A DNA stretch of 64,000 nucleotides from Streptomyces sp. GQFP (GCF_021545335.1 NZ_CP089312.1:6138001-6202000), one strand, 5' to 3'; positions 25,610 through 36,928 are shown, counted from the stretch's first letter. Numbers and translations are program-made. Notes: generated by a model not told the origin, from the sequence alone.

Positions 25610-26631
25610 GCCGCCTTCGCGGGCTCCTTCCGGCGCCGAGGACTGTCATCGTCCGTGTTTCGACGGGAATCGATACGCGAGCGTGACGGCCAGCGCACGT
25701 CATAGGCCCAGCCGAGCATCTCGAACCAGCGGACAAGTCGCGCCGAGGAATCGATCTGCCCACGCATCACACCGTGCCGCGCCGACGTCGGATCGGCATG
25801 GTGCAGGTTGTGCCAGGACTCACCGCAGGACAGGACGGCCAGCCACCAGACGTTCCCCGAGCGGTCCCGCGACTTGAACGGCCGCTTGCCCACCGCGTGG
25901 CAGATCGAGTTGATCGACCACGTGACGTGGTGGAGGAGACAGACCCTTACCAGCGAGCCCCAGAAGAAGCCCGTGAACGCGCCCCACCAGGACATCGTCA
26001 CCAGGCCGCCGATCAGCGCCGGCAGCATCAGGGACAGGCCCGCCCAGAGCAGGAACTGGCGCGAGATCGTACGGATCGCCGTGTCCTTGATCAGGTCCGG
26101 CGCGTACTTGTCCTGCGGAGTCTGCTCCTCGTCGAACATCCAGCCGATGTGGGCCCACCACAGGCCCTTCATCAGCGCCGGAACCGTCTCCCCGAACCGC
26201 CACGGCGAATGCGGGTCGCCCTCCGCGTCCGAGAACTTGTGGTGCTTGCGATGGTCGGCCACCCAGCGCACCAGCGGACCCTCGACCGCCATCGAACCGG
26301 CGATCGCGAGGGCGATCCGCAGCGGTCGCTTCGCCTTGAAGGCACCGTGCGTGAAGTAGCGGTGGAAACCGATCGTGATGCCGTGACAGCCCAGGTAGTA
26401 GAAGAAGACGAGCAGGCCGAGGTCCAGCCAGCTCACCCCCCAGCCCCACGCCAGCGGCACCGCCGCCAGCACAGCGAGGAACGGGACGATGATGAAGAGA
26501 AGGAGCGTGATCTGTTCGAGCGACCGTTTCCGTTCGCCGCCGAGGGTGGCCGAGGGCAGTGGGGTGCCGTCGGGCACGGTCGGGTTCGAGTTCGAAGCGT
26601 CTTCGATCACTTCGGAACCTGAGGTGGTCAT
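25606..26631 (-). CDS. Membrane fatty-acid (acyl-CoA) desaturase
   Basis: The 341-residue di-iron membrane enzyme introduces a double bond into a saturated acyl chain. The three histidine boxes are HRYFTH, HRKHHKF and HNLHH, with a fourth motif HHVTWSINS. Four transmembrane helices lie in pairs around them (ITLLLFIIVPFLAVLAAV, LDLGLLVFFYYLGCHG and two near residues 185-225). The start ATG 26631 follows a GGGGAC site. It is the first gene of a two-gene operon with the TetR regulator and divergent from ppc. It probably tunes membrane fluidity. Confidence 0.93.
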   Translation of the reverse strand: MTTSGSEVIEDASNSNPTVPDGTPLPSATLGGERKRSLEQITLLLFIIVPFLAVLAAVPLAWGWGVSWLDLGLLVFFYYLGCHGITIGFHRYFTHGAFKAKRPLRIALAIAGSMAVEGPLVRWVADHRKHHKFSDAEGDPHSPWRFGETVPALMKGLWWAHIGWMFDEEQTPQDKYAPDLIKDTAIRTISRQFLLWAGLSLMLPALIGGLVTMSWWGAFTGFFWGSLVRVCLLHHVTWSINSICHAVGKRPFKSRDRSGNVWWLAVLSCGESWHNLHHADPTSARHGVMRGQIDSSARLVRWFEMLGWAYDVRWPSRSRIDSRRNTDDDSPRRRKEPAKAA

Positions 26632-26720
26632 GCGCGTCCCCTGTGGGGTGATGGGTCCAGTCCAGATCGGGCAGACACCGGGGTACGGAATCCGAGGAGG
26701 CCTTCGGATCCTCGGGCTCC

Positions 26721-26776
26721 CTACGGTTGCGTAACCTACGGCATCGTAAGTATGGCAGCGCGTCGCCCGGCGGCAA
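26721..26776 (-). promoter_or_regulatory. Desaturase promoter with two tandem TetR-type operator sites
   Basis: CTACGGTTGCGTAA (26721-26734) and CTACGGCATCGTAA (26736-26749) both fit CTACG-N4-CGTAA and contain the palindrome TACG-N4-CGTA, spaced 15 bp centre to centre. A candidate promoter on the minus strand has -35 TTGCCG (26776-26771) and -10 ATACTT (26753-26748) with a 17-bp spacer, which would place the sites over the start of transcription. This geometry fits repression. Confidence 0.6.
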
Positions 26777-26908
26777 GAGCCCGAAATCCTGCGCGTCCCC
26801 ATCGACACCTATCCTTAGGTCCGTCGGACAGCGCGGTCCGCTTTGTTTAGTTCCCGGATGTTCCGCCCCTATGCCCGCCGAGCCTCCACACTGCAAGGAG
26901 CCGCACCT

Positions 26909-29650
<2,742 letters not shown>

Positions 29651-29671
29651 GCCGGACGGACAGAGACGGCT

Positions 29672-29707
29672 GAGGGTGCCCCCGTACATGCGTACGAGGG
29701 CACCCTC
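29672..29707. terminator. Bidirectional terminator after ppc
   Basis: GAGGGTGCCC (29672-29681) and GGGCACCCTC (29698-29707) form a perfect 10-bp stem, extended inward by GTAC pairing. It lies between the convergent ppc and membrane-protein genes and can serve both. Confidence 0.8.
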
Positions 29708-29714
29708 ATGTCCT

Positions 29715-30218
29715 CTACAACGCCACCCACGCCGCCGTCACCAGCGCGAAACCGGTCCCCGCCAGCGCCCAGCCCGTCCGCGGCAGCCCCAGACCGCCCG
29801 CCACCACGACCGACGCCAGCAGCAGCGCGCCACCCAACGGCACCCAGGCGTACAGGAAACCGGCCGGACCGGACCGTACGACATCACGGCTGCCGGGCTT
29901 CACGACCACGGTGTACGTCTCGCCCGCGCCGACCCCGACCGTCTGGTCCAGGACCACCTCGCCCCGCGCCTCGGACCCCACCGACACCGGCCGGTACGAC
30001 CCCGTACAGACGCCGTCCTCGCACTCCGCCACGGTCATCGTGCCCTGCTCACGGCCCTTGGCGAGCATCACGTGCTGGGCCGTCCCCCAGGACGCCCAGA
30101 CGCCCGCGATCAGGATCAGCGCGGCGACCGTACCCATCGCCGCGAGCTGTCCGAACCGGAGGGCGGCGACCGAGGCCTGGCGGGAAGAAGTGGCTGTGGC
30201 AGGCATGGCGGGGATCAT
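29715..30218 (-). CDS. Membrane protein with extracytoplasmic Cys-containing loop
   Basis: The 167-residue product has one N-terminal helix (LAAMGTVAALILIAGVWASW), an outer domain of about 70 residues with two cysteines (AECEDGVCTGSYRPVS) that could form a disulfide, and two C-terminal helices. No family is recognised. ATG 30218 is used; ATG 30206 is equally possible. It is convergent with ppc and lies 53 bp upstream of pth's stop on the same side, as a separate gene. Confidence 0.65.
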   Translation of the reverse strand: MIPAMPATATSSRQASVAALRFGQLAAMGTVAALILIAGVWASWGTAQHVMLAKGREQGTMTVAECEDGVCTGSYRPVSVGSEARGEVVLDQTVGVGAGETYTVVVKPGSRDVVRSGPAGFLYAWVPLGGALLLASVVVAGGLGLPRTGWALAGTGFALVTAAWVAL

Positions 30219-30271
30219 TGGCCATGCCTCGACGAAGAGTCAACCTCGGGCGGCCCGGACGACCGGACAAG

Positions 30272-30874
30272 TCAGGAGTTGTACGTGCTTTGCGCCCGTT
30301 CAAGACCCTCGATCACCAGACACTCCACGGCATCCGCGGCCCGGTCCACGAAGTAGTCCAGCTCCTTGCGCTCCGCGGCGGAGAAGTCCTTCAGCACGAA
30401 GTCGGCGACCGGCATCCGGCCCGGCGGGCGCCCGATCCCGAACCGCACCCGGTGGTACTCGGCGGAGAAGGCCTTCGTCATCGACTTCAGCCCGTTGTGC
30501 CCGTTGTCCCCGCCGGCGAACTTCAGCCGCAGGGTGCCGTAGTCGATGTCCAACTCGTCGTGGATCGCGACGACATTGGCGACGGGCACCTTGTAGAAGT
30601 CCTTCAGCGCGTTCACCGGCCCGCCCGACAGATTCATGTACGACATCGGCTTTGCCAGGATCACCCGGCGGTTCAACGGCCCCGGCGGCCCGATCCGCCC
30701 CTCCACGACCTGCGCCTGCGCCTTCCCGGCCCGCTTGAACTTCCCGCCGATCCGCCCGGCCAGCAGATCGGCCACCATGAAGCCGACGTTGTGGCGGTTG
30801 GCCGCGTACTCCGGCCCGGGGTTGCCGAGACCGACGACCAGCCAGGGGGCGGACGCATCCGTCGTCACGTTCAT
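30272..30874 (-). CDS. pth: Peptidyl-tRNA hydrolase
   Basis: The 200-residue essential enzyme cleaves peptidyl-tRNAs that drop off ribosomes, recycling tRNA. Signature motifs are VVGLGNPGPEYAANRHNVGF (substrate loop and catalytic His), KPMSYMNLSG, IHDELDIDYG (catalytic Asp) and GGDNGHNGLKS. Length is normal. The start is preceded by AGGGAGAG and, directly before that, four tandem 13-bp repeats. rplY lies upstream on the same strand, separated by a terminator, so pth probably has its own promoter or relies on read-through. Confidence 0.96.
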   Translation of the reverse strand: MNVTTDASAPWLVVGLGNPGPEYAANRHNVGFMVADLLAGRIGGKFKRAGKAQAQVVEGRIGPPGPLNRRVILAKPMSYMNLSGGPVNALKDFYKVPVANVVAIHDELDIDYGTLRLKFAGGDNGHNGLKSMTKAFSAEYHRVRFGIGRPPGRMPVADFVLKDFSAAERKELDYFVDRAADAVECLVIEGLERAQSTYNS

Positions 30875-30882
30875 CTCTCCCT

Positions 30883-30934
30883 CTTGATACGCGTCCTTGA
30901 TACGAGTGCTTGATACGAGTCCTTGATACGCGCG
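30883..30934 (-). repeat. Four tandem 13-bp repeats just upstream of pth
   Basis: Plus-strand units begin at 30883, 30896, 30909 and 30922, each CTTGATACG followed by a four-base end (CGTC, AGTG, AGTC, CGCG); nine bases are invariant. On the coding strand of pth the array ends nine bases before the start codon, so it covers the leader. It lies between the rplY terminator and the pth ribosome-binding site. Confidence 0.85.
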
Positions 30935-30969
30935 TCGGCCGCCGCTCCGGTACGGAAGCGGCGGCCGAC
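30934..30969 (-). terminator. Terminator after rplY
   Basis: GTCGGCCGCCGCT (30934-30946) and AGCGGCGGCCGAC (30957-30969) form a perfect 13-bp GC-rich stem with a 10-nt loop, 20 bp past the rplY stop. Confidence 0.85.
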
Positions 30970-30989
30970 GAACTCTACCGAGCTGAGGA

Positions 30990-31577
30990 TCAGCCCTCGG
31001 TGCTCTCGGCGGCCTCGGACTCGGCGGGAGCCTCCTCCGCCTGCGCGGCGAGGACCTGGAGGACGACCGCGTCCTCGTCGATCACCAGCGTGGTCCCGGC
31101 GGGCAGCGGGATGTCCTTGGCGAGGATGGAGGCACCGGCCTCCAGGCCCGCGATGGACACCGTGACGGACTCGGGGATGTGAGTCGCCTCGGCCTCGACC
31201 GTCAGCGTGCTCAGCACGTGCTCAAGCAGGTACGCACCCGGGGCAAGCTCGCCCTCGGTGTGGACGTAGACCTCGACGGTGACCTTCTCGCCGCGCTTCA
31301 CGGTGAGCAGGTCGACGTGCTCCAGGAAGCCCTTCAGCGGGTCACGCTGCACGGCCTTCGGGATCGCCAGCTCGGTGCGGCCCTCGATGTCCAGGGTGAG
31401 CAGGACGTTCGGGGTACGCAGGGCGAGCGCCAGCTCGTGGCCCGGCAGCGCGATGTGGACGGGGTCGGCACCGTGGCCGTAGACGACCGCAGGCACCTTG
31501 GCCTCGCGGCGGATGCGGCGGGCGGCGCCCTTGCCGAACTCGGTGCGGGTCTCGGCGGTGAGCTTTACCTCGGACAT
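30990..31577 (-). CDS. rplY: Ribosomal protein bL25 (Ctc type)
   Basis: The 195-residue protein binds 5S rRNA in the large subunit. The N-terminal L25 domain begins VKLTAETRTEFGKGAARRIRR with VPAVVYGHG; the C-terminal TL5/Ctc domain (about residues 100-180) includes EVYVHTEGELAPG and a long acidic tail. The two-domain form is the Ctc or general-stress version common in actinobacteria. ATG 31577 is chosen because GAGGAG lies eight bases upstream. The prs-rplY order is conserved in streptomycetes from memory. Confidence 0.95.
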   Translation of the reverse strand: MSEVKLTAETRTEFGKGAARRIRREAKVPAVVYGHGADPVHIALPGHELALALRTPNVLLTLDIEGRTELAIPKAVQRDPLKGFLEHVDLLTVKRGEKVTVEVYVHTEGELAPGAYLLEHVLSTLTVEAEATHIPESVTVSIAGLEAGASILAKDIPLPAGTTLVIDEDAVVLQVLAAQAEEAPAESEAAESTEG

Positions 31578-31680
31578 GCGTTTCACTCCTCGTACGGGTG
31601 AGAGACGGACAGGTCACCCGGCCACGAACGGCCTGCTACGAAGAGCGCGTCGATAACGGACAGCCGTACCAGATGGGTAC

Positions 31681-31728
31681 GGCCTCCCTCGCCGAGCAAC
31701 TTGGACAGACTACTCGGCAGGGGAGGCC
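31681..31728 (-). terminator. Imperfect stem-loop between prs and rplY
   Basis: GGCCTCCCTCGCCGAG (31681-31696) pairs with CTCGGCAGGGGAGGCC (31713-31728) with one mismatch around a 16-nt loop, 49 bp after the prs stop. No T-run follows on the minus strand, so it may attenuate rather than stop transcription. Confidence 0.6.
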
Positions 31729-31776
31729 GCAGAAAAATCGATCATGCAGAAGCGTTCTGCCTCCACAGGGGCAGGC

Positions 31777-32760
31777 TTACTGCTCGTCGAACAGGCTCGT
31801 CACCGAACCGTCCTCGAACACCTCACGCACCGCACTCGCGATCGTCGGCGCGATCGACAGCACCTTGATCTTGTCCAGGTCCGCGCTCAGCTCACCCGGC
31901 GTCGGCAGCGTGTTCGTGAAGATGAACTCACTCACCCGGGAGTTCTTCAGCCGGTCCGCCGCCGGACCCGACAGCACACCATGCGTCGCCGTCACGATGA
32001 CGTCTTCGGCACCGTGCGCGAACAACGCGTCCGCCGCGGCGCAGATCGTGCCACCGGTGTCGATCATGTCGTCGACGAGAACGCACACGCGGCCCTTGAC
32101 CTCACCCACGACCTCGTGGACGGTCACCTGGTTCGCCACGTCCTTGTCGCGCCGCTTGTGCACGATCGCCAGCGGCGCACCCAGACGGTCGCACCAGCGG
32201 TCGGCCACGCGCACCCGGCCCGCGTCCGGCGAGACGACCGTCAGCTTGCCCTTGTCCACCTTGTCGCCCACGTAGTCGGCGAGCAGCGGCAGCGCGAAGA
32301 GATGATCGACCGGGCCGTCGAAGAAGCCCTGGATCTGGTCCGTGTGCAGGTCGACGGTGAGGATGCGGTCCGCACCCGCCGTCTTCATCATGTCCGCGAT
32401 CAGACGCGCCGAGATCGGTTCACGTCCGCGGTGCTTCTTGTCCTGCCGCGCGTAACCGTAGAACGGCACGATCACGGTGATGGAACGAGCCGACGCACGC
32501 TTCAGCGCGTCGATCATGATCAACTGCTCCATGATCCACTGGTTGATCGGAGCCGTGTGGCTCTGGATCACGAAGCAGTCCGCGCCACGCGCCGATTCCT
32601 CGTAACGAACGTAGATCTCACCGTTCGCGAAGTCGAAGGCCTTCGTCGGGACAACCCCGACCCCCAACTGCTGGGCGACCTCCTCGGCAAGCTCGGGGTG
32701 GGCGCGGCCGGAGAAGAACATCATCTTCTTCTTCTCGCCGGTCGTCTTGGTCCCGGTCAC
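31777..32760 (-). CDS. prs: Ribose-phosphate pyrophosphokinase
   Basis: The 327-residue enzyme makes PRPP from ribose-5-phosphate and ATP for nucleotide, histidine and tryptophan synthesis. Key motifs are FANGEIYVRYEESARG, the flexible-loop region YGYARQDKKHRGREPIS, VDLHTDQIQGFFD and the PRPP-binding loop VCVLVDDMIDTGGT. GTG 32760 follows GAGGAGAC. It lies between glmU and rplY on the same strand, with 119 bp to glmU's stop. Confidence 0.96.
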   Translation of the reverse strand: MTGTKTTGEKKKMMFFSGRAHPELAEEVAQQLGVGVVPTKAFDFANGEIYVRYEESARGADCFVIQSHTAPINQWIMEQLIMIDALKRASARSITVIVPFYGYARQDKKHRGREPISARLIADMMKTAGADRILTVDLHTDQIQGFFDGPVDHLFALPLLADYVGDKVDKGKLTVVSPDAGRVRVADRWCDRLGAPLAIVHKRRDKDVANQVTVHEVVGEVKGRVCVLVDDMIDTGGTICAAADALFAHGAEDVIVTATHGVLSGPAADRLKNSRVSEFIFTNTLPTPGELSADLDKIKVLSIAPTIASAVREVFEDGSVTSLFDEQ

Positions 32761-32879
32761 AGCACTGTCTCCTCAGAGGTGGTGTCTCAGCCGTGATCAG
32801 CCCTGACAGGCCTGCTCAGCTGGGGGTGTGCGGGTGTGCACCTATCACGGTAGCCCGAGTCCGACCTACCTGTTTCCGG

Positions 32880-34328
32880 TCAGCTTCCGTCGCCCTGCTC
32901 CCGGGAAGCAGCCTCGGCAGCCTTCGCCGCGGCACTCCCCGGACGCTTACGAGCCACCCAACCCTCGATATTCCGCTGCTGGCCCCGGGCCACGGCCAGC
33001 GAACCAGGCGGCACATCCTTCGTGATCACAGAGCCGGCCGCAGTGTACGCACCGTCCCCGACCGTGACAGGCGCCACAAACATGTTGTCGGAACCCGTCT
33101 TGCAGTGCGACCCCACGGTGGTGTGATGCTTCGCCTCGCCGTCATAGTTCACGAACACACTCGCGGCACCGATGTTGGTGTACTCCCCGATCGTCGCGTC
33201 CCCGACATACGACAGATGCGGCACCTTCGTCCCGTCACCGATCGACGCGTTCTTCGTCTCGACGTACGTCCCGATCTTGGACTTCACCCCGAGGCGCGTC
33301 CCGGGCCGCAGGTACGCGTACGGCCCGACGGTGGCTTGGGGGCCCACCTCGGCACTGTCGGCAACGGTGTTGTCCACCCTGGCCCCCGCCCCCACCCGGG
33401 TGTCCTTGAGCCGCGAGTTGGGCCCGACCTCGGCACCCTCGGCGAGGTGCGTGGCGCCCTGGAGGAGCGTGTTCGGGTGCACGATCGAGTCCTGCTCGAA
33501 GGTGACCGTCACATCGACCCAGGTGCTCGCCGGGTCGATGACACTGACCCCCGCGAGCATGGCCGCGGTCAGCAGCCGGTCGTTGAGAATCCGCCGCGCC
33601 TCGGCGAGCTGCACACGGTTGTTGATCCCGGCGATCTCACGATGATCGGCGGCGACGGAGGCCCCAACGCGATGCCCGGCCTCGCGGAGGATGCCGAGTA
33701 CGTCGGTGAGGTACTCCTCACCCTGAGAGTTGTCCGTCCGCACCTTGCCGAGAGCGTCGGCGAGGAGCTGCCCGTCGAAGGCGAAAACCCCGGAGTTGAT
33801 CTCACGGATGGCTCGCTGCGAGTCGCTGGCGTCCTTGTGCTCGACGATCGCGGTAACCGCCCCGGACGCCCCGTCCCGCACGATCCGCCCGTACCCGGTC
33901 GCGTCGGGCACCTCGGCGGTCAGCACGGTGACGGCGTTGCCGTCGGCGGAGTGGGTGGCGGCGAGGGAGCGGAGAGTGGTTCCGGTGAGGAGGGGGGTGT
34001 CGCCACAGACGACCACCACAGTCCCGTCGACGGTCCCGCCAAGCTCTTCGAGTCCCATGCGTACGGCGTGACCGGTGCCGTTCTGCTGTGCCTGGTAGGC
34101 GGTACGGATGTTGGCGTCGGTCTCGGTGAGGTGGGCGGTGACTTGTTCGCGGGCGTGCCCCACGACGACGACCAGGTTCTCGGGGTCCAACTCGCGGGCG
34201 GCGGCGAGCACATGACCCACCAGCGAACGGCCACAGAGTTCGTGCAGGACCTTGGGTGTGGCCGACTTCATACGGGTGCCCTCACCCGCTGCGAGTACGA
34301 CGACGGCGGCGGGGCGATTGGCGCTCAC
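32880..34328 (-). CDS. glmU: Bifunctional GlmU (GlcNAc-1-P uridyltransferase / GlcN-1-P acetyltransferase)
   Basis: The 482-residue enzyme makes UDP-N-acetylglucosamine for peptidoglycan. The N-terminal pyrophosphorylase domain starts VVVLAAGEGTRMKSATPKVLH and includes QQNGTGHA and CGDTPLL. The C-terminal left-handed beta-helix (from about residue 255) shows hexapeptide turns such as EVGPQATVGPYAYLRPGT and acetyltransferase residues in NYDGEAKHHTTVG. A Lys/Ala-rich tail follows. Length is normal for actinobacteria. tRNA-Gln lies about 115 bp upstream on the same strand. Confidence 0.97.
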   Translation of the reverse strand: MSANRPAAVVVLAAGEGTRMKSATPKVLHELCGRSLVGHVLAAARELDPENLVVVVGHAREQVTAHLTETDANIRTAYQAQQNGTGHAVRMGLEELGGTVDGTVVVVCGDTPLLTGTTLRSLAATHSADGNAVTVLTAEVPDATGYGRIVRDGASGAVTAIVEHKDASDSQRAIREINSGVFAFDGQLLADALGKVRTDNSQGEEYLTDVLGILREAGHRVGASVAADHREIAGINNRVQLAEARRILNDRLLTAAMLAGVSVIDPASTWVDVTVTFEQDSIVHPNTLLQGATHLAEGAEVGPNSRLKDTRVGAGARVDNTVADSAEVGPQATVGPYAYLRPGTRLGVKSKIGTYVETKNASIGDGTKVPHLSYVGDATIGEYTNIGAASVFVNYDGEAKHHTTVGSHCKTGSDNMFVAPVTVGDGAYTAAGSVITKDVPPGSLAVARGQQRNIEGWVARKRPGSAAAKAAEAASREQGDGS

Positions 34329-34443
34329 GGGGTGTGCCTTTCGGCTGCGGAGGGGGAGGGGCGGACATCCGCAGGATACCGGGGCGTTTCGTGTGGGACA
34401 TGAGTAAGGGCCCTGACTGAGCTGTCAGGACCCGAACCGAGCA

Positions 34444-34518
34444 TGGCTCCCCCGCCAGGACTCGAACCTGAAATACACCGTCCAAAGCGGAGTGTGTTGC
34501 CGATTACACCACGGGGGA
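34444..34518 (-). tRNA. tRNA-Gln (anticodon TTG)
   Basis: On the minus strand the acceptor TCCCCCG pairs with CGGGGGA over 7 bp, followed by discriminator G and an encoded CCA (34446-34444). The D arm, the anticodon loop CTTTGGA with TTG, and the T arm CAGG-TTCGAGT-CCTG are clear. The anticodon stem CTCCG/CGGTG has one T-T mismatch. The 3' end of the neighbouring HTH gene is 13 bp upstream. Confidence 0.93.
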
Positions 34519-34531
34519 ATATGGGGGTAGC

Positions 34532-35392
34532 CTACGCGGTTCGCCGCTCGGCCTCCACCACCATGCCAGACCACCACCCCTCGATGCGGCGGTACAAGTC
34601 GGCTCCCTTCAGGACTCTGACGGCCAAGCATCCTCGGTAGGAGTCGCCGACGTTCTTCCGGACCGTCTTGGGGTTGTGCTTCTTGAGGGTCGTCTTGTAG
34701 AACGCGGAGCGGTCGGCGCCCACGAGAGCGGCCCAGTACTGCTCGGCTGCGGCCACGTCCGCCGTCTCGTGGATCATGACGCTGTAGCGCAGGCGCTCGC
34801 GCTCAATCCCGAGAAGGTTCAGCCAGGCCCCGAAAACCTTGATCATGCCGGGATCGCTGTTGACGAAGATGACGTTCTCTCGACGGGCGTAGGGCTTGTC
34901 CTTGCTGCCTTCGGCCCAGTAGAGCGCGACGCCCGTCATGAACAAGTCGCGATCGGACATCTCGCCGATTTCCTGGGATGCCGCCGCCTTGGTCCGCTGC
35001 CGTTCCTCGTCCCGCACCGCCAGTTCGTGCTCCCACCGTTTCCGGCCCGCCAGCCTCGCCTGCTCCGCAGGATCCCGTCGTTCCGGCTTCGGCAGATCCC
35101 GTACCCACAGCGAGATCGAACTCTTCGAGCACCCCAGTTCCATCTGGATTCGGTCGTACGTCCAGCCCTGGAGGCGGAGTTCCCTTGCCCGGTGCCTCAG
35201 GTCGTCCTTCGCGTTCGGGCGCTTCGTCCACTCCGGGGGCGGCTCGCCCTCCAGGAGGCGGTTGAGGATGTCGTTGTTGTGTACGCGCAGTTGGTCGCGG
35301 ATCTGGCGACGGCTGAGGCCTTCCCGCCGCAGCGCCACCGCCCGCTCCCGCAGTGCCTCGAAATCCGCGTACTTGCCGCATGCATGTTCCAT
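34532..35392 (-). CDS. Double-HTH protein with LAGLIDADG-like C-terminal domain
   Basis: The 286-residue product has two helix-turn-helix-like segments (LSRRQIRDQLRVHNN near residue 25 and TYDRIQMELGCSKSSISLWV near 80), a charged linker, and a C-terminal domain (about 140-280). That domain contains GVALYWAEGSK, FVNSDPGMIKVFGAWLNLLG and GCLAVRVLKGADLYRRI, which resemble the helix-strand pattern of LAGLIDADG-type domains known from homing enzymes and some regulators. Catalytic acid positions are not certain. GAGGG lies ahead of ATG 35392. It ends 13 bp before tRNA-Gln. It may be a sequence-specific DNA-binding protein; nuclease activity is speculative. Confidence 0.6.
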   Translation of the reverse strand: MEHACGKYADFEALRERAVALRREGLSRRQIRDQLRVHNNDILNRLLEGEPPPEWTKRPNAKDDLRHRARELRLQGWTYDRIQMELGCSKSSISLWVRDLPKPERRDPAEQARLAGRKRWEHELAVRDEERQRTKAAASQEIGEMSDRDLFMTGVALYWAEGSKDKPYARRENVIFVNSDPGMIKVFGAWLNLLGIERERLRYSVMIHETADVAAAEQYWAALVGADRSAFYKTTLKKHNPKTVRKNVGDSYRGCLAVRVLKGADLYRRIEGWWSGMVVEAERRTA

Positions 35393-35570
35393 AGGCAAAC
35401 CCTCGGGGCGGAATCGTCGCTTCCGGGGTCGAACGGTGCGCGATTCAGCAGTTCGAGGGATTCTGGTGGGTTTCGCTTCTGTTCGATTGCGGTGTCGCGG
35501 CGCCGTGTGGTGTAGGCCAGTCGTCGAAACTCGCCGGAAAAGCGGGGGTGTGCGCCCGTAGGCTGGACGC

Positions 35571-36884
35571 ATGACCACTACGGGGGAAGACCACGCCGCG
35601 GCCTTGACCGGGCCGTGGTGGTGGGCCAGGTGGCGCAGTGCGGTGCTGGACGTGGGGCTCGCGGTGCTGTCCGCCGGGGAGTGTGCGGCGGAGGGGGTGC
35701 CGTTCGCGCGGGACGCGGGGATTCCCGTGGCCGCCGGGGCCGTGTTCGGGCTTGTCGCCGGGTCTGTTCTGGTGTTGCGGCGGCGGTGGCCTATTGCTGT
35801 TGTGCTGGTCGCCATTGCCATTACGCCCGCTCAGATGGGCTTCCTGATGGGGGTCGTCGGGCTTTACACGCTTGCCGCCAGCGAACTGCCTCGGCGGATC
35901 ATCGGGGCCTTGGCAGGCATGGCGATGGTCGGGACGCTCATCGTGACGTTCGTGCGGTCGCATCAGGACATGGCCAATGGGAGTTTGAAGATCGGGGACT
36001 GGTTCGTTCCCGTCGTTGCCATTACTACTTCGCTGGGCGTGACCGCGCCGCCCTTGCTGCTCGGGCTGTACGTGGGGGCCCGGCGGCGGCTGATGGAGAG
36101 TCTTCGGGAGCGGGCCGACAGTCTGGAGCGGGAGCTTCAGTTGCTGGCCGAGCGGGCCGAGGAGCGGGCGGAGTGGGCGCGCAACGAGGAGCGGACGCGT
36201 ATCGCGCGGGAGATGCACGACGTCGTCGCGCATCGGGTGAGTTTGATGGTCGTGCATGCTGCGGCGCTGCAGGCCGTTGCCCGGAAGGATCCCGAGAAGG
36301 CTGTGCGGAATGCCGCCCTGGTGGGGGACATGGGGCGGCAGGCCTTGACCGAGCTGCGGGAGATGCTCGGGGTGCTGCGGTCGGGGGAGGGGTTCGAACG
36401 GCGGGTGCAGGGTGTGCCGTTGGCGGCGGTGGGGGTGGCTGCGGCGGTGGCTGCTTCTCGTGCTGCTGAGGGTGGTGACGGTGTGGGGGACGGGCCTTGT
36501 CTGGAGGAGTTGGAGGAGTTGATCGGGCAGTCGGCGGCTGCGGGGATGGTCGTGGATCTGTCGGTGGAGGGGGATGTGCGGCTGTATGGCGCGGAGGTGG
36601 AGCAGACCGCGTACCGCGTGGTGCAGGAGGCGTTGACGAACGTCCACAAGCACGCGGCCGGTGCGAAGACGCACGTACGGCTTGCTCATCGTGGTGGTGA
36701 GATCGCGATGCAGGTGGAGAACGAGCCGCCGCCCGAGCCGGCTTCGGCCTCGTCGGTGGGGTTGCCGTCGGGTGGGAATGGCCTGCTCGGGATGAAGGAG
36801 CGGGTCGCCGCGCTGGGCGGTGTTTTCGTGTCCGGGCCGACGGAGGCCGGGGGGTTTCGGGTGTCGGCGGTCATTCCGACGTGA
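35571..36884 (+). CDS. Orphan NarL-type sensor histidine kinase
   Basis: The 437-residue membrane kinase has four to five hydrophobic helices (about residues 20-165), a short coiled coil, a HisKA_3 dimerisation domain with the phosphorylated His in RTRIAREMHDVVAHRVSLM, and an HATPase_c domain (VVQEALTNVHKHAAGAK, then GNGLLGMKERVAALGG). The CA domain N-box and G-box are intact. No response-regulator gene is adjacent. TAGGCT six bases before the ATG could be a -10 box, which would make the mRNA leaderless. It is convergent with the SUKH-3 gene. Confidence 0.88.
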   Translation: MTTTGEDHAAALTGPWWWARWRSAVLDVGLAVLSAGECAAEGVPFARDAGIPVAAGAVFGLVAGSVLVLRRRWPIAVVLVAIAITPAQMGFLMGVVGLYTLAASELPRRIIGALAGMAMVGTLIVTFVRSHQDMANGSLKIGDWFVPVVAITTSLGVTAPPLLLGLYVGARRRLMESLRERADSLERELQLLAERAEERAEWARNEERTRIAREMHDVVAHRVSLMVVHAAALQAVARKDPEKAVRNAALVGDMGRQALTELREMLGVLRSGEGFERRVQGVPLAAVGVAAAVAASRAAEGGDGVGDGPCLEELEELIGQSAAAGMVVDLSVEGDVRLYGAEVEQTAYRVVQEALTNVHKHAAGAKTHVRLAHRGGEIAMQVENEPPPEPASASSVGLPSGGNGLLGMKERVAALGGVFVSGPTEAGGFRVSAVIPT

Positions 36885-36928
36885 GCGCTCCGCTGGTTGT
36901 GCGGTTCTTTCAGCGCGGGCCCGGTGGG

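Noticed and set aside
30934..30969. Riboswitch or leader RNA between rplY and pth.
   Set aside because: The structure is a simple 13-bp terminator hairpin followed by short tandem repeats; no conserved aptamer elements are visible.
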